Shown one piece after another: positions 47,888 to 60,039 of a stretch of DNA of 64,000 bases. Each line of letters opens with the position of its first letter. Position 1 is the stretch's first letter. The stretch is from assembly GCA_037176705.1 (NCBI GenBank), contig CM073887.1, positions 28,957,501-29,021,500 of the forward strand, in the 5' to 3' direction. The notes under the pieces were generated by a model, which ran no database searches, was not told the DNA's origin, and saw only the letters and a list, made by a program, of their open reading frames with translations. The stretch is from Molossus alvarezi (taxonomy: Eukaryota > Chordata > Mammalia > Chiroptera > Molossidae). The position numbers and the translations under genes were made by a program.

Positions 47888-48050
47888 TGCTGCTCCACAT
47901 GTGGTCTGAGGACCAGCTGCAGCCATAACACTTGAGAGCTAGGTGAAATGCTGAATCCCAGGTCCCATCTCAGACCCACTGAATCTGAATCTGTATTTTA
48001 ACAAGATCCTCTGGTGATTTGAGTGCACATCAAAATTTGGGAAGTGTTGC
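47888..48050 (+). mobile_element. MER5A-type hAT MITE
   Basis: 'ccacatgtggtctgaggacc', 'ctgaatcccaggtcccatct', 'cagacccactgaatctgaat', 'attttaacaagatcctctgg' and 'gcacatcaaaatttgggaag' reproduce the MER5A body. Non-autonomous and ancient. Confidence 0.88.
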
Positions 48051-48052
48051 CT

Positions 48053-49060
48053 TAGATAATAGCATTTAACAGGATTCCATTAACACTTGTTTTAGACTCT
48101 GTTTTTCAGTTGAATTCCCTGGAGAATAAGTATAATACACCCTGCGTGAGTCCTGCATCTTCCCCTTTTCTTATTCCCGCATAAGACACATACATAAATT
48201 TTCTTTTGATAATGAGAAATTAAAATGTTAAGAATCATTTATTTAGGCCCATGCCTGGCATAATAGTTTATATCCACCAAAGGTATTTGGATGAATAGTT
48301 CACTGATGTAATTTTTTTTTCTTGTAAAATGGTTTGCTTTTGCTTATAACTATTATGCTGATTAATAGAGACAACTGGGATTGGAACAGGCTGGAGTCTT
48401 GAGGGAAGAGGGAGAGAAACAAAAGTGAAATTTTTTGCAACATAGAGTATACATGTTGCTGTGCCTCCTCTTGCCTGTGTCTTAATGGCTTTTGGATAAT
48501 CATATAAATTCATTCATTAAATTTAAGCCATTTTTTCATTAAGTTGTAAGTAAAACTATATTTTGGTATTCGGTTGTGCTCTGGCACTCAGAATTGTAGG
48601 TGAGACAGTGTTTTCAGGCTCAGACTGTTTTGGGATCACTGTGAGTGAAGCTGGGGTTCTTAAAAATGCAAGAATCATTTTTGGTGGATGGTAAGGTGGA
48701 GGGACAGGACAAGGGTATGAACAATGTTTCCTCAGCAGATTCGGAGAAGGGGAGAGTAAAACTATCACCAAAAGAGAACTTCGGAGCAGTGCAAAATGTT
48801 CCTAATTTCTATAGTGGATAAAGAGATAGTAAATGCTGGAGAACATGTAGTATTTGTATACCTTGAGGTTTTTGGATTCTAGGGATGGCACTCTATACCA
48901 CCTCATCCACACTACAATGATCTAATTGTAGGTGGCTTGCAAGAGAGGAGATCCTGAGAAGCTTTGAGAAATAGTTACTTTTTCTTGACTGTTTTAAGAA
49001 AGGTAGTTTTCCATTTCCAGGAAATATACTTGCTATGTATTCTACAACAAGCTATAAGCC
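48053..49060. other. Unique DNA
   Basis: No gene or named repeat recognised. Confidence 0.4.
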
Positions 49061-49139
49061 ATTGTGTTAGATAGGACAAGGGTCTCAATGTCTGGGTCAT
49101 TCTTACTAAATGTTTTTCTTGCTAAATGTTAAAATATAG

Positions 49140-49370
49140 CACTGTATTTTGCAGAGCACATATAAACAGGATAAGCTTGACAGGCAGCCAACCTGATAAG
49201 TCTGGCCAACCGCAAAAGACAAAATCAACATCTAGTTGACCAAATAGTGTATATAAGCAACGGCTAAGCCTCCCTTCCAAGAGACAGCTTTGGATATGAA
49301 TTTCCTCTCTCCTTTACTCTATGCATGTAAATAAAATTACCTTGTGACAACCTCAATTTTTTTTTTTTTA
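49140..49370 (+). mobile_element. LTR-like fragment with promoter and poly-A signals (tentative)
   Basis: A TATA box GTATATAAGC at 49249-49258 is followed about 75 bases later by AATAAA at 49329-49334 and then 'cttgtgacaacctc'. Such close spacing and the 'aagcctcccttcc' leader are LTR-like. No family name, ends or TSD found. Confidence 0.35.
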
Positions 49371-49394
49371 AAGAGCACCCCAAATGACAACCCC

Positions 49395-50465
49395 CTTGAG
49401 TTTGGTAACAATAGTAATATTGTTTTTCTAGAAAGATTTGAACTTTCAGAAACTAATTTTTGATAATTACCTATATCATTACATTCTTCATGTTCTTCAT
49501 TCCGTTGTATAGATCTTGTATTCACCTGATATCATTTTTCTTCTGCCTGAAGAATTTTTCTTGAAATTTCTTGTGCAGATCTGCCATTGATATATTCTTT
49601 CAGCTTTTGCATGTCTGAAAAAGTTTTTACCTTCATTTTTAAAAGAATTTCTCTTGGTAGTAAATCCTAAGTTGACAGCTTTATTTATTTATTTTTTTCT
49701 TTAGTACTTTAAAGATATTGCTCTGCTTGGATTTGCTCTTATCTCTAGCAATTTTTTCCTTTTCATATAATGTAGGGAGTTTTTTTTTTTTTCTTTCAAG
49801 ATACTCATTTTATTACTGTTGTAAGCAATTTGTTTAAACTGTGCCTTTGTGTAACTGGCATCAAATTTCCTGTGCATGGGAGAGTTGAACATCTTGGTTA
49901 TGTGGGTTCATATTTAAAAATGTTAGCTATCACTGAGGTAATGCCAAGTGATGCCCCTCAATTATGTGGTTGTTCAATCTGGCCTGTGTGAACTTTGGCC
50001 ACTATTTTGTTTAATTCTCTGACAGGGTTCTTTCCCTGGTTTCAGATAATTTTTTTCACACACATGCTGATAAATTCTCAACTGAACACCTAAGGGAGGA
50101 CTTCTAAACATTTCTGGAGGTGTCTCCCTGTGTAGCAATCTCTTTTCTAGTATGGTACCCTGCAAACTGCAGCCTGCTACCTCCCCTGGACCACCAACCA
50201 GACCAGTCTCTTGAATCCAGGGAGAGCATTTGGCCCTGTGTTGTTTCCATATTCTTGTACTGCAGACTGGAAACTTCATCTGGGCAGCAGGCTGTCATCG
50301 TGGGATTGTCTTGTTTCCCGGTTCTCAGATTGTGTTCTTCCTTTGCCTGACACCTAATGTCTTGAGAGCTGTTATTTTGTATAGTTTATCTTTTTGTTTA
50401 TTTGTTTCAGCTTAATGGGTAAATCTGGTCTCTGTTGATATATTTTGGACCTAAGAAGAAATCAG
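49395..50465 (-). mobile_element. Old L1M 5' region, antisense
   Basis: 'gaagaatttttcttgaaatt', 'attctttcagcttttgcatg', 'actttaaagatattgctctg' (left half) and 'ctcagattgtgttcttcctt', 'ctgacacctaatgtcttgag', 'gcttaatgggtaaatctggt' (right half) follow the L1M 5'/ORF1 region in antisense. Degraded, with no coding potential. Confidence 0.68.
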
Positions 50466-52329
50466 TGGGCTATTTTAAAATCAGTATTCTTTAATTCTTG
50501 TCACTGTTATAGAAACAGAAAACCTGCACGTTATGTTTCTGGCTCTGAGAAACTATTGAGTTGAGGATATTAAAGGGCTGTTTTTATGGGAGGGAAATTA
50601 CTTGGCCATCCATGGACCCTTCTACATGTCATAGAGTTTTGCCAGCTTTTTCCTTGACCCCAAATATATTAATGCTTCTCCTCTTAGACTCTTTATCCTG
50701 AACATGTTAAGGATACTTTCTAAGAGACAACTTGTATGTTTTTCATTGAATTTTCTCTGTCATTCTCTGCTTGTCTTATATATGCATACATCTACTTCCA
50801 ACTTGCAGTAAAGAGACGCCAGTTCCTAATTCACAATGAGAATATTTATAAGACCTGGGATTGCATTAGGGATACAAATTACTAATTTTCTTTCTTTTGA
50901 AAAATATTTTTTAACACCAACTATATGAATAATTAATTAAATAATTGACTAAATAATAAATAGTTATCTAGTTAATTAGATAGTAGATGTAGCTCAGTGA
51001 TTGAAATTTCTAGTACATTCAACACAACCTCAAGCTATAAAATAAAATGAGTCACATATTTCGACATTCTCTACACTCTTTCTTTGTTTCCTTAACCCTT
51101 TGGTCAGATTGAGCTGCGTACTCATATTCTTCTCCCTGGTATCAAAGCCAGCTTTCAGGATCTTTGTTAATCACTGATGCTGTTCTGGGGCAGAGTCTTA
51201 TATACTCTATCAAACCCATTTACTTCATACCCAAATTGCCAAATTACCAGAAGGTAATGGTAGTTAATCCAACTATGCCCTGGAGTAGAGCCATCAGAGT
51301 TTAAATAGTTTTAAGGTTGGAGGTAAGGGGCTTAGGCACTATTGATTTATTTAACTGACAATTTGAAGCAATTGGATTCTTACCTAATTTTTTCCTGAGT
51401 ACCATCTTCCCCAATTCCAGTTAAGATGTCTCTGCCTTTTCTAACAGTGAGAAATAGTCTCACACAGAATATTCCTCTAAACAACTTTCAGCAAAAAATG
51501 TAATATAAAATACCAATGTTGCGCATCTTTTGTTAACAACTTTGAAACTGTTTAGAGAACTAACTTTAGAAAAGTTTTATTTTTTTTCTAGGTAGAAACA
51601 ATGAAAAACATATGATATTTAGTCAGATAAGTACATTCCATTGTGGCAAATAATTAATACTTATCTAAGGTGTGCTTTTTAAAGTATATTTTATATGTGT
51701 GTTCTGCTAAGGAATTACTAAATATTTTTGACAAAATAAAGACATTAGGCCATGGATTATTTAAAATATGTAACAATATAAAGGAGTCTTTACATAGTTA
51801 CTGAATATACTCTAGAAAATATAGAGTCATTAAATAGATTGTATTCAGATCATTTAAAAATTATTTTTATTGGCTTTCTAGGTTGTATAATAATATATTA
51901 GCAAGTATATGGGCTACTAGGTGAGACATCAATGATCTTCAAGTTAACATGCAAATACATTCTTTTTCCAAATAACGGTTTTTCTGAAAATTGAAACTAT
52001 TTGTTTTGATTGCCAACTGACCCCTCCTTGAACACATTAAATTTATTAAATTAAAAAAATCTGGAACTGTTCAAATATCAGACTGTCTCAAGGGTAACAT
52101 ATTATTGGAGAGCACAGCTGTTGACAAAATTACCTCAGTCCAAACGAATGTGCCAAGTTGTAGAGATTAGACCTGTTTAATAATGTGAAAGACCTCATAT
52201 GAAGCCTAAGGGAAAAATTCACTTAAAAATGGTCACTTGGAAAATAGGTACATTTTCTAGAATCTTCTTAATGTTAACTTAAATTTCTGGCAAATAACTG
52301 CCAGGATGCATTTTGACTTAAAAAATTTT
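50466..52329. other. Unique AT-rich DNA
   Basis: Nothing recognised in 1.9 kb; may contain further degraded L1M. Confidence 0.4.
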
Positions 52330-52524
52330 TAAAAATATATGTTTTTATTGGTTTATTTGTCAGAGGGGGAGAGAGATAGAAACATTGATGTGAGAGAGAA
52401 ACATCATTTGGCTGCCTCCTACATGACCCCCACTGAGGATCCAGCCCAAAACCTCACATGTGCCCTGACCGGGAATCGGACCTGGACTTCTCAGCCCACA
52501 GGACAATGCTCAATCCACTCATAA
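52330..52524 (-). mobile_element. Ves-related SINE, older subtype, antisense
   Basis: 'ttattggtttatttgtcaga', a short purine tract, 'cattgatgtgagagagaaac', 'ccctgaccgggaatcggacc' (tRNA-like box) and 'gctcaatccactc' at the end. Same body as the copies at 17036 and 19400. Confidence 0.88.
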
Positions 52525-52569
52525 TTGCACCCTCTGTTTTCCATTTGATTGCTTAGAAGATACCATGTG

Positions 52570-53075
52570 ACTATGTACCTGGCCATAGTTACAATCGCAT
52601 TTCCTACCTCTCAACATACTTCTCACTCTGATGGAGCCATATAGACGCCCTCACTGTCAGTCAAGCAGTCCAAGGACACTTCCGCCTCAATGTTTACAAG
52701 CACAGTCCCCTCAACTTGGAGTACTCTTTCCCCAAATATTCAGATGGCTTCTTCCTTTGGCTTTATTTGGCTGTCTGCTGAAATGTCATTCTTTTAGCTA
52801 TGTCTTCTCTGGCTACCCTATTTAATTAATAGCTTTCTCCACTTCCAGTCATTCTTGAGCCTTTAATTTTCTTCATAGTATTTACCATATAACATGTTTC
52901 ATGTCTATTTGTTTATTCTTTTATTAACTATTTTCTCTCACTGGAATGTGAACTTTAGTAGATCAGAGATTTGTTTTATTCACTGCTGAAACCTCAATTT
53001 CTATTATAATCCCTGGCTCGTATAATTATTCCATATTTGTAAAATGCAAGCATAGATTAATGAATCAATGCATGA
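52570..53075 (+). mobile_element. LINE-2 3' end
   Basis: 'acttggagtactctttcccc', 'tctgctgaaatgtcattctt', 'tgtcttctctggctacccta', 'ttcttcatagtatttaccat', 'actggaatgtgaactttagt' and 'ttattcactgctgaaacctc' follow the L2 tail step by step, including the terminal 'ataatccctggc' block. Old but clear. Confidence 0.93.
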
Positions 53076-53624
53076 TAAAACAATTAACTGCTATTCATTA
53101 TATACCAACTCCTCAATTAAGATATAAATATGTAAAAGCTGGTTAATATTCAGCATCTGGGAAACAGACACATTCATAATTTATTATACAATGTATTTAA
53201 CTGGAAGGTTTGAAATAGTAAAAAAAAAAAAAAGTTACTATCAACACCTAAGAATTGTTATGATAGTATCCACTTTCGTGGAGGAACTCTCTACAGTTTG
53301 TGGTACTTCCTCTCTCCTTAATCTGCTACCTGGCTTTGACCACTCCTAGGAGTGTCTCTCTCTTCACATCTTGACTTTGGGTTCCAATGATTCTCTGTCC
53401 CTCAAAACAAACAGCAGCAACAATATATAATAACAGATTAAAAAAAAAAAAACTTTTATGACAGTCAGAATATGGTCCTTCTCCCCCATTGTCTTAGGAA
53501 ACGCTTTTACTTCTTTCTTGGATACCATGCACACGCATTCATTCATTTATGCCTATGGTTTCATGTATAGTCTCCAGCAAGGTTCTGTCAAAATGTACAT
53601 ATATGGGTGGTTTATTTTGTTCAT
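53076..53624. other. Unique DNA
   Basis: No gene. Short A runs near 53221 and 53440. Confidence 0.4.
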
Positions 53625-54150
53625 TTGTTTTTTAATCTTGGCATGTCTGTAAATTTCTTTATTCTGTCATTTTGTGTCATTGATGGTTTTACTGGGTATA
53701 GAATTATATTTTGGAGACAATCTTTTCTTCACAAGCATTAAGGCATTCAAGTTTCAAGGTTATCTGTAAAGAAATTGGTAATGATTATGTTTCATGACTT
53801 TAAAAAAAAAATCTCTTTATAACTTCATATCAACTTCTCTTTGCTGAGTTCTGAAATTTCACAATGATACAAATTAGTATGTGTCCAGTTTTATCCATTA
53901 TGCTGGGTAATTAACAGACATTTCAATCTGGAAACTCGTAACTTTGAGTCTTAGAATTCTTATTTTCAATTATTCATTGATGATTTTGCCAGCTCTATTT
54001 TCTTTTCTTTCTAGAGCTTATTTTTTTAAAGATTGGATCTCAAGTGGATACTCTGAAGTGTTTGTCATGAGTCTCCTAATTTTAAGGACTGTATTATTGC
54101 TCTGCTTTGTGGGAACTACTTTATTTCCAGATATTTTTTCTATTTATATT
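53625..54150 (-). mobile_element. Old L1M 5' region fragment, antisense
   Basis: 'ggttttactgggtatagaat' and 'gttatctgtaaagaaattgg' match the same L1M segment as in 49395-50465. The remainder is weak. Confidence 0.5.
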
Positions 54151-54154
54151 TTCA

Positions 54155-54254
54155 ATTGGATTTATTGGGGTGACATTGGTCAATAAGGTCACATAGGTTT
54201 AAAGTGTACACTTACATGACACATGCTCTATATACTGCACTGAAATTTTATTTT
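54155..54254 (-). mobile_element. L1 3' UTR end, antisense
   Basis: 'tggatttattggggtgacat' then 'cacataggtttaaagtgtac' is the same L1 3' UTR type as at 30986; the copy ends at the Ves insertion. Confidence 0.7.
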
Positions 54255-54498
54255 ATTTTTTTATCCTCACCCGAGAACATTTTTCCCCCCATTTTTTGTT
54301 CAGATAGAGTGGGAAGGGGGGAGAGAGAGAGAGAGAAACATCGATGCGAAAGGGACACATCGAGTGGCTGCCACCCGCATGACCCAACCAGGGCCGGGGA
54401 CAAACTGCAACCGAGGTACGTGCCCATAGTGGGAACCGAACCCGGGTCTCTCTGGACCTCAGACCAACGCTCTAACTGCTGAGCCAAACCGGCCAGGG
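54255..54498 (-). mobile_element. Ves SINE, young, antisense
   Basis: ATCCTCACCCGAGAACATTT, purine tract, CATCGATGCGAAAGGGACAC, both inverted boxes and AACCGGCCAGGG. CpG-rich. TACTGCA occurs on both sides (about 54233 and 54501), an imperfect TSD. Confidence 0.96.
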
Positions 54499-54499
54499 T

Positions 54500-55525
54500 T
54501 GTACTGCAATTTTAAAAACTGATTTATTATTTCAACTTCTGTTTCTAGTTTTTATTAACATAGTTCTTTTTTTCTGATTTTTAAAGTGTCTATTTGATTT
54601 TTTTTCCTTGAATAATAGCATCTTCTCTTCCTGCCTTATTAATGTGAACATTTAAGTTTTTCTTTTTCCTGAAAAAAAAAAAAATCCGTTTCCTTCAAGT
54701 TACATTTGGCAGATTTTGTTTGTTTGTCTTGTTTTCTCTCTTCCACCCTATAGGCTTTCCATCTATGCTTGGTTTTCCTCTATTGACAGGTAGTAAATAA
54801 AATGCTGAATGGAAGCTCTGTTCATTTGGTGGGTGGGAGAGTTGCTTGCTGCTTTGAAGTGTATCGTAGGCTTTAAAATTCACTGGGATGTCAGTATCTT
54901 CCTTAGTTATTTTTCTTTGCATTGCCCCCCACACCCAACCTCTGCCTAGAGAGTAAATGCTGGTCTGCTAGTGTTCCCAGAGTCTAGTTTCACAAGGAAC
55001 CTGGAGTCTTAGCAATTTACTATACATATGAACATATACACTATGAAAGAGTTTAAAAGTTTTAGTGAATTAACTCACAATGAAGCAGAAATATTAGAGG
55101 ACACCTTGAAAAGAGATTGTTGGGAGAGGTGAGAGGTCAGGGATTGAATTAGGAAAAAAGCTACTGATACATTGGCAGACTACTGATACATTGTTGTCCT
55201 TACCCTGTTTTGGAGGAGGAAGAGTACCTGCTTCTTCAATGATTATATGCAGATAAATGATTTAATTTTCCTTTACAATAAACCGCAATAAATCTGTCCA
55301 ATTAAGGTATAAAGAAAGTCTACAGCTCCTGTAAAGCTATATTTATCATTGTGAATAGATGAACACAAACATTTAAATGGCTTTTAATTAATACACCTTT
55401 ATCATCAAATTGGCTCTTTCTGTATGCATAATATATCTTTTGCAGTTGACCTCGGGAGTGGAGATTCAGAATTCCATTCTGCTGGAACTGTATTTCAAAT
55501 AATAATAATCACATCTCATGAATTG
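54500..55525. other. Unique DNA
   Basis: No gene or named repeat recognised. Confidence 0.4.
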
Positions 55526-55529
55526 TGCT

Positions 55530-55720
55530 ATAGGACTTGATCAGTTATTTCATTTAAAACTCACAGTAACTAATTACTTAACTTAGATACTATGAAAATC
55601 CCCAGTTTGAAGCTTCAGGAAGTTAAATAACTTACCCAAGACCACACACCCAGTAAATGACAGAGGTGGGATTTGAATCTAGGCAGTCTGTTCTTCCCTT
55701 AACACGTAGAGGCCACTGCT
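55530..55720 (+). mobile_element. MIR SINE, 3' half
   Basis: 'aaaactcacagtaactaatt', 'atgaaaatccccagtttgaa', 'aagttaaataacttacccaa', 'gaccacacacccagtaaatg' and 'acagaggtgggatttgaatc' follow the MIR core and 3' end closely. Confidence 0.93.
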
Positions 55721-55937
55721 GTGAAACTTGATTTTAAATTTGTTTCTTATGCTAAAACAAAAGAAGAAGAGACATGGATTATTGAACTTTAATCTCTGTG
55801 TTGGGAGGTAATCAATATGGAATCAGTTTCTTGATCGATAAGTAGTTATAGTGTAGGTAGCAGACACTGTTGGTCCAGCACGTTGGCGCTTCAGTTAGAC
55901 TGCTTTGTTACTTTGTACGATGTTGGATTACTTTTTT

Positions 55938-56177
55938 TTTTTATCCTCACCCGACGACATTTTTTTTTTTCCATTTTTTGTTGAGATAGAGTGGGAGGGA
56001 GAGAGAGAGAAAAACAGCGATGTGAAAGGGACACATCGAGTGGTTGCCACCCACACGACCCAACCAGGGCTGGGGACAAACTGCAACCGAGGTTACATGC
56101 CCTTAGCGGGAACCGAACCCCGGGGCCCTCTGGACCACAGGCCGACGCTGTAACTGCTGAGCCCAAACCGGCCAGGG
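55938..56177 (-). mobile_element. Ves SINE, antisense, 14-bp TSD
   Basis: ATCCTCACCCGACGACATTT, purine tract, inverted boxes, AACCGGCCAGGG. TGGATTACTTTTTT is present at 55924-55937 and 56178-56191. Confidence 0.96.
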
Positions 56178-56191
56178 TGGATTACTTTTTT

Positions 56192-57180
56192 CAACATTTC
56201 TTGTGAGGATCACATTGTTTAATACATGTAAAGCACTTAGGACCATACCTGGTGCATTAATAATAGCTGACCCACGACCATTTATAAGAATATTGCTTAG
56301 AATATTAATTTTAAAAATGTAAGGACAGGCACAAAACTTTTCATACCTCATAAGCAAACAAATATACTAGATTTTATCATTTAAATAGAGTTTCTCTCGC
56401 TAAGGCTGTGAAAGACTGACATTTTTCATTAAAGATTGGCACAATCTGAAACGTAGGAGCCTGAAATCCGTAAAAACGCAGCTCCTTTGTCAGACAGGAG
56501 GAAAAGCACTGGCAATCTGTTCTAGGTGGCAGAACAGTGTCATCTAGTGAGAGCTTTAGGAGAGAGAAGTCCCTAAACCAAATTGTCACACCTAAACAAT
56601 TCTACTTGCTGGATTCCAATTCCTAGAATTAAAAAACAAAACAAAACAATGATCACTTGGATGTTTTAGATAAGTTCATTAGAATGAAAAAGACACAAAG
56701 GGTCAGAACGTTAAGACAGACCTTAGTTGCTATTGTAAATGGCATATTAGGTAGTCCTCATCACAATTTTGAAAATTTCATATTTAAAGGGTTATTCCCT
56801 TGTATTCTGGAAATTTGAAAGTGGTGGGGTTTTCATTTGGGAAGGGGCATTCTTTGTTTTATCTTTGATTTGTCCGTGAGGATATAAATACCTCCTGGGA
56901 AAACGAACTAATGGATCTGCTATTAGTTTCAGGTCACTTGGTCAAGGGTTGATTGACAGCTACTTAAAAGGAGGCAGGATCTTGGAATGCTACAATACAG
57001 AGAGATCCCAATGAGGGCAGAAGGGGCATTCATTTTGGAAGTCGTGGCAGATTTATAGAGGAATCTCAAAGTGTAAAGGGAGACGATCAGAGCTTGACTT
57101 TTCCTGTTCAAACATAACCTTAGTAACTAGTTGCCTCCATCCTCAGGTTAAATATACATGCCTTTAAAATATATATATAT
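56192..57180. other. Unique DNA
   Basis: No gene or repeat recognised; a TA run lies at about 57167-57182, next to the following Ves. Confidence 0.4.
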
Positions 57181-57182
57181 AT

Positions 57183-57420
57183 TTTTTTTTAATCCTCACC
57201 CGAGAACATTTTTCTATTTTTTGTTCAGATAGAGTGGGAAGGAGAGGGAGAGGGAGAAACATGGACGTGAAAGGGACACATCGAGTGGCTGCCACCCACA
57301 TGACCCAACCAAGGCCGGGGACAAACTACAACCAAGGTACGCGCCCTTAGCGGGAACCAAACCCGGGTCTCTCTGGACCGCAGGCCGATGCTCTAACTGC
57401 TGAGCCAAACCAGCCAGGGC
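57183..57420 (-). mobile_element. Ves SINE, antisense
   Basis: T-tail, ATCCTCACCCGAGAACATTT, purine tract, CACATCGAGTGGCTGCCACC, inverted boxes and AACCAGCCAGGGC. Inserted beside a TA microsatellite, so the TSD cannot be read. Confidence 0.95.
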
Positions 57421-58349
57421 TAAAAATTTGTTTTTTGATGGTATTTTCCGAGATTACCCTCCTCACCTTCATGAACGTCAATACTTCCGCAAAATACTTA
57501 AAGACATAATGATGAAAAAGAGAATTCCTCGTGATTTTGGAAACTATTTAGGGTAGAATTTTCACCCTGTATATAGAAATCCACTAGAAAGTGAAGTAGT
57601 AAAAAGTGAGCTCACAAAGGACTCATTGCTGGCATGAGTACAGCCGGGATGTGAAGAAATAAGTAGCTTCTTCTTTTCGTCACACTTGTATTTCCACCGT
57701 ATACTAACAATCAGAGCAATTCCTCTTGTGTTAAGTTTCAGAGAGAATCCCACATGGAACACATTCTTTGCGATATTAGCAGTTTTCACTGTTATTGCTA
57801 GGCTGTCTTTTGATGAGGTGACTCAGTTTGCATGATGAGCCCTCTTCTTGGGCATTCTTGTAACTGCATAAAATAAGCTCATACATTTAAAAATCTCTGA
57901 TTCTAAAAATAAATAAAAGTTATTGCCAAAACTTGAAATGCATCATTTAATGAATAATTCAATTGAGCTTATTAATGAAGTCACTTAATAACATGTTACT
58001 CAGACTTAATACAATCAGGTTTTAAATGAGTTTAAGGATTGCATATTAAATATTTATTAACGTTATTGGTCTAATCTGGATCTTCAGATAAATTGAATGC
58101 AGTAAATTTCAATTCTTAGTTGGAAACCTTTAGGTGGTTACAATTTTTCAATTTATAATTAATTAACAGCATTAGCGATCCATGAACATTTGTATATAAT
58201 TTGTAATATCAGTGCAATTAAATTCTCTCCCAACACTGACATATTTTCTCATTCTTCATAATAACAATTTAATTTTTATGTGATTACAGCATCAATTTGA
58301 AAAATAAACCCCACAGGGGAACATTAACAACATAATCTGCCTAAGAGAT
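57421..58349. other. Unique AT-rich DNA, candidate conserved noncoding element
   Basis: The part 57930-58320 is free of repeats and simple sequence and carries clustered TAAT-type words, such as TAATTAATTAAC at 58156-58167. No gene. Confidence 0.35.
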
Positions 58350-59270
58350 TCCCGCTATGCCTTTTACCCCTATTGATCGAAGTCATAACAAGAAGCCCAA
58401 GTCTCTCAGGCCCTCACTTCATGAGAACACTGGTCACCTTGAAGTTCGGTGTATCCCCCAATGCAACCCCACTTTGCACCTCACTAATGCTTTCACTGTG
58501 CACTCTGGAACTCAAGCCCTTCCTCAGCACACTTCCCTTATCGCTCACATCTCCCCTGAAAGTTCTGCTCACTTTCCTGTTAGAGCTGGTTGGCTCTGGA
58601 GCTCACTCTGACTCTGCCCATTCACACTCCACTAGATCCGAACATGTGGTAGGTTTCTTCTGGCTTCACTTTGATAATTCTAAGCTTTTCTCAATTGTCC
58701 TCTCAAAAATATCCTCAGCTTTGAAGTTTTGGCCTCAGATCTTAGCTATCACGATTATTAAGGGTATTAAAATCCAAGATGATCTAATAGATGGGTTGTT
58801 CAGCCCTCCTTACATGGAATCCTTCCATAACTTCAGCCATGATCATACCTAAATATTATTGTTACCAATAACTGCATCGGCCAATAGCCTCCTATTTCTC
58901 CAGATCATGACTTTTATGAACCATACTGCAATAATTATGAACTCAACTAGAAGCTCTAATTGATTGATCCTAACACTCTTCTTCTATATCTCCACTTCCT
59001 CATGTCCTCAATTTTTCTCATTTTTGAGATTAGATATTTTTGGCTGTATATTTCATTACTCTGTTTTATGAACCCTTCCATGAACCCCTAGTACTGTTGA
59101 CTTTCTCTCCCTTTGACATATTAACCTGGCAGAGTCCCAGCCATGTTTTCATCCAAATCTACCCAGGCCATGCCTGACAAACAATCTTACCACATTTTAT
59201 AATCATAATATTCTCATATATGACTATCATATTCCTTTTCTTTTTTTTAGGCATTCAGTGTTTGATCCTT
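58350..59270. other. Unrecognised C/T-rich segment with two overlapping open frames
   Basis: Plus frames at 58357-58611 (84 codons) and 58373-58852 (159 codons) overlap. Neither shows a domain I know. The base composition (C- and T-rich plus strand) resembles the LINE-2 ORF further right, so an old retroelement or a processed pseudogene is more likely than a live gene. Confidence 0.35.
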
Positions 59271-59334
59271 ATTCAACTGTTGATTTTGCTGCTTGTTTTA
59301 TTCATAAAATAAAATAAGTCAAATCAAACTAAAA

Positions 59335-59705
59335 ACAAACAAACAAACTCAAAGAAACAGAGAACAGATTGGTAGTTGCCAGAGGTGAGGAGTGGGAAGT
59401 GGGGGAATTGCATGAAGATGGTCAAAAGGTATAAACTTTTAGTTTTAAAATAACTAAGTTCTGGGGATGTCATGTACCACATGATGATGATAGTTAACAA
59501 TATGTATCACATTGGAAAGTCGATAACAGTAAATCTTAGAAGTTCTCGTTGCAAGGGGAAAACGTAATTGAGAGGTGATGTATATTAACAAACTTACTGT
59601 GTTAATCATTTTGCATTATATACATATATCAAATCATTATGTTGTACATCTTAAACTAACACAGTTTTATATGTCAATTATATTTCACAAAAACTGGAAA
59701 AAATT
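59335..59705 (+). mobile_element. L1 3' UTR, sense
   Basis: 'attggtagttgccagaggtg', 'gatggtcaaaaggtataaac', 'ttctggggatgtcatgtacc', 'taaatcttagaagttctcgt', 'caaatcattatgttgtacat' and 'gtcaattatatttcacaaaa' are the classic placental L1 3' UTR in order. Confidence 0.93.
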
Positions 59706-60039
59706 AAATATCAGTAAAGGAAATCCACAGGCTCTTAGCACCATATCTGAGCATGTATTTTTTTCCCCTTCTTTTTATATAAGTCAGACTTCTTGATATT
59801 CTAATGAAGTCTCACTGCTTCTTCTAGACAAGCTCACCACGCCAACAATTTTCTACTAAGTCATTAGCATGAAATGATGTAATGTCTCAAAATTAAAAAA
59901 AAAAATCTTTGTTCAGCTACCATTTCTTTGTTTCGTCTTTCAGAAAACTTAACAAAAATGTCTGAACTCACTATAAATTTCTATTATCTAATTTTCTCTT
60001 ATTTCAGTCTATTTAGGTTTTTATTCCCATCACTTTGCT

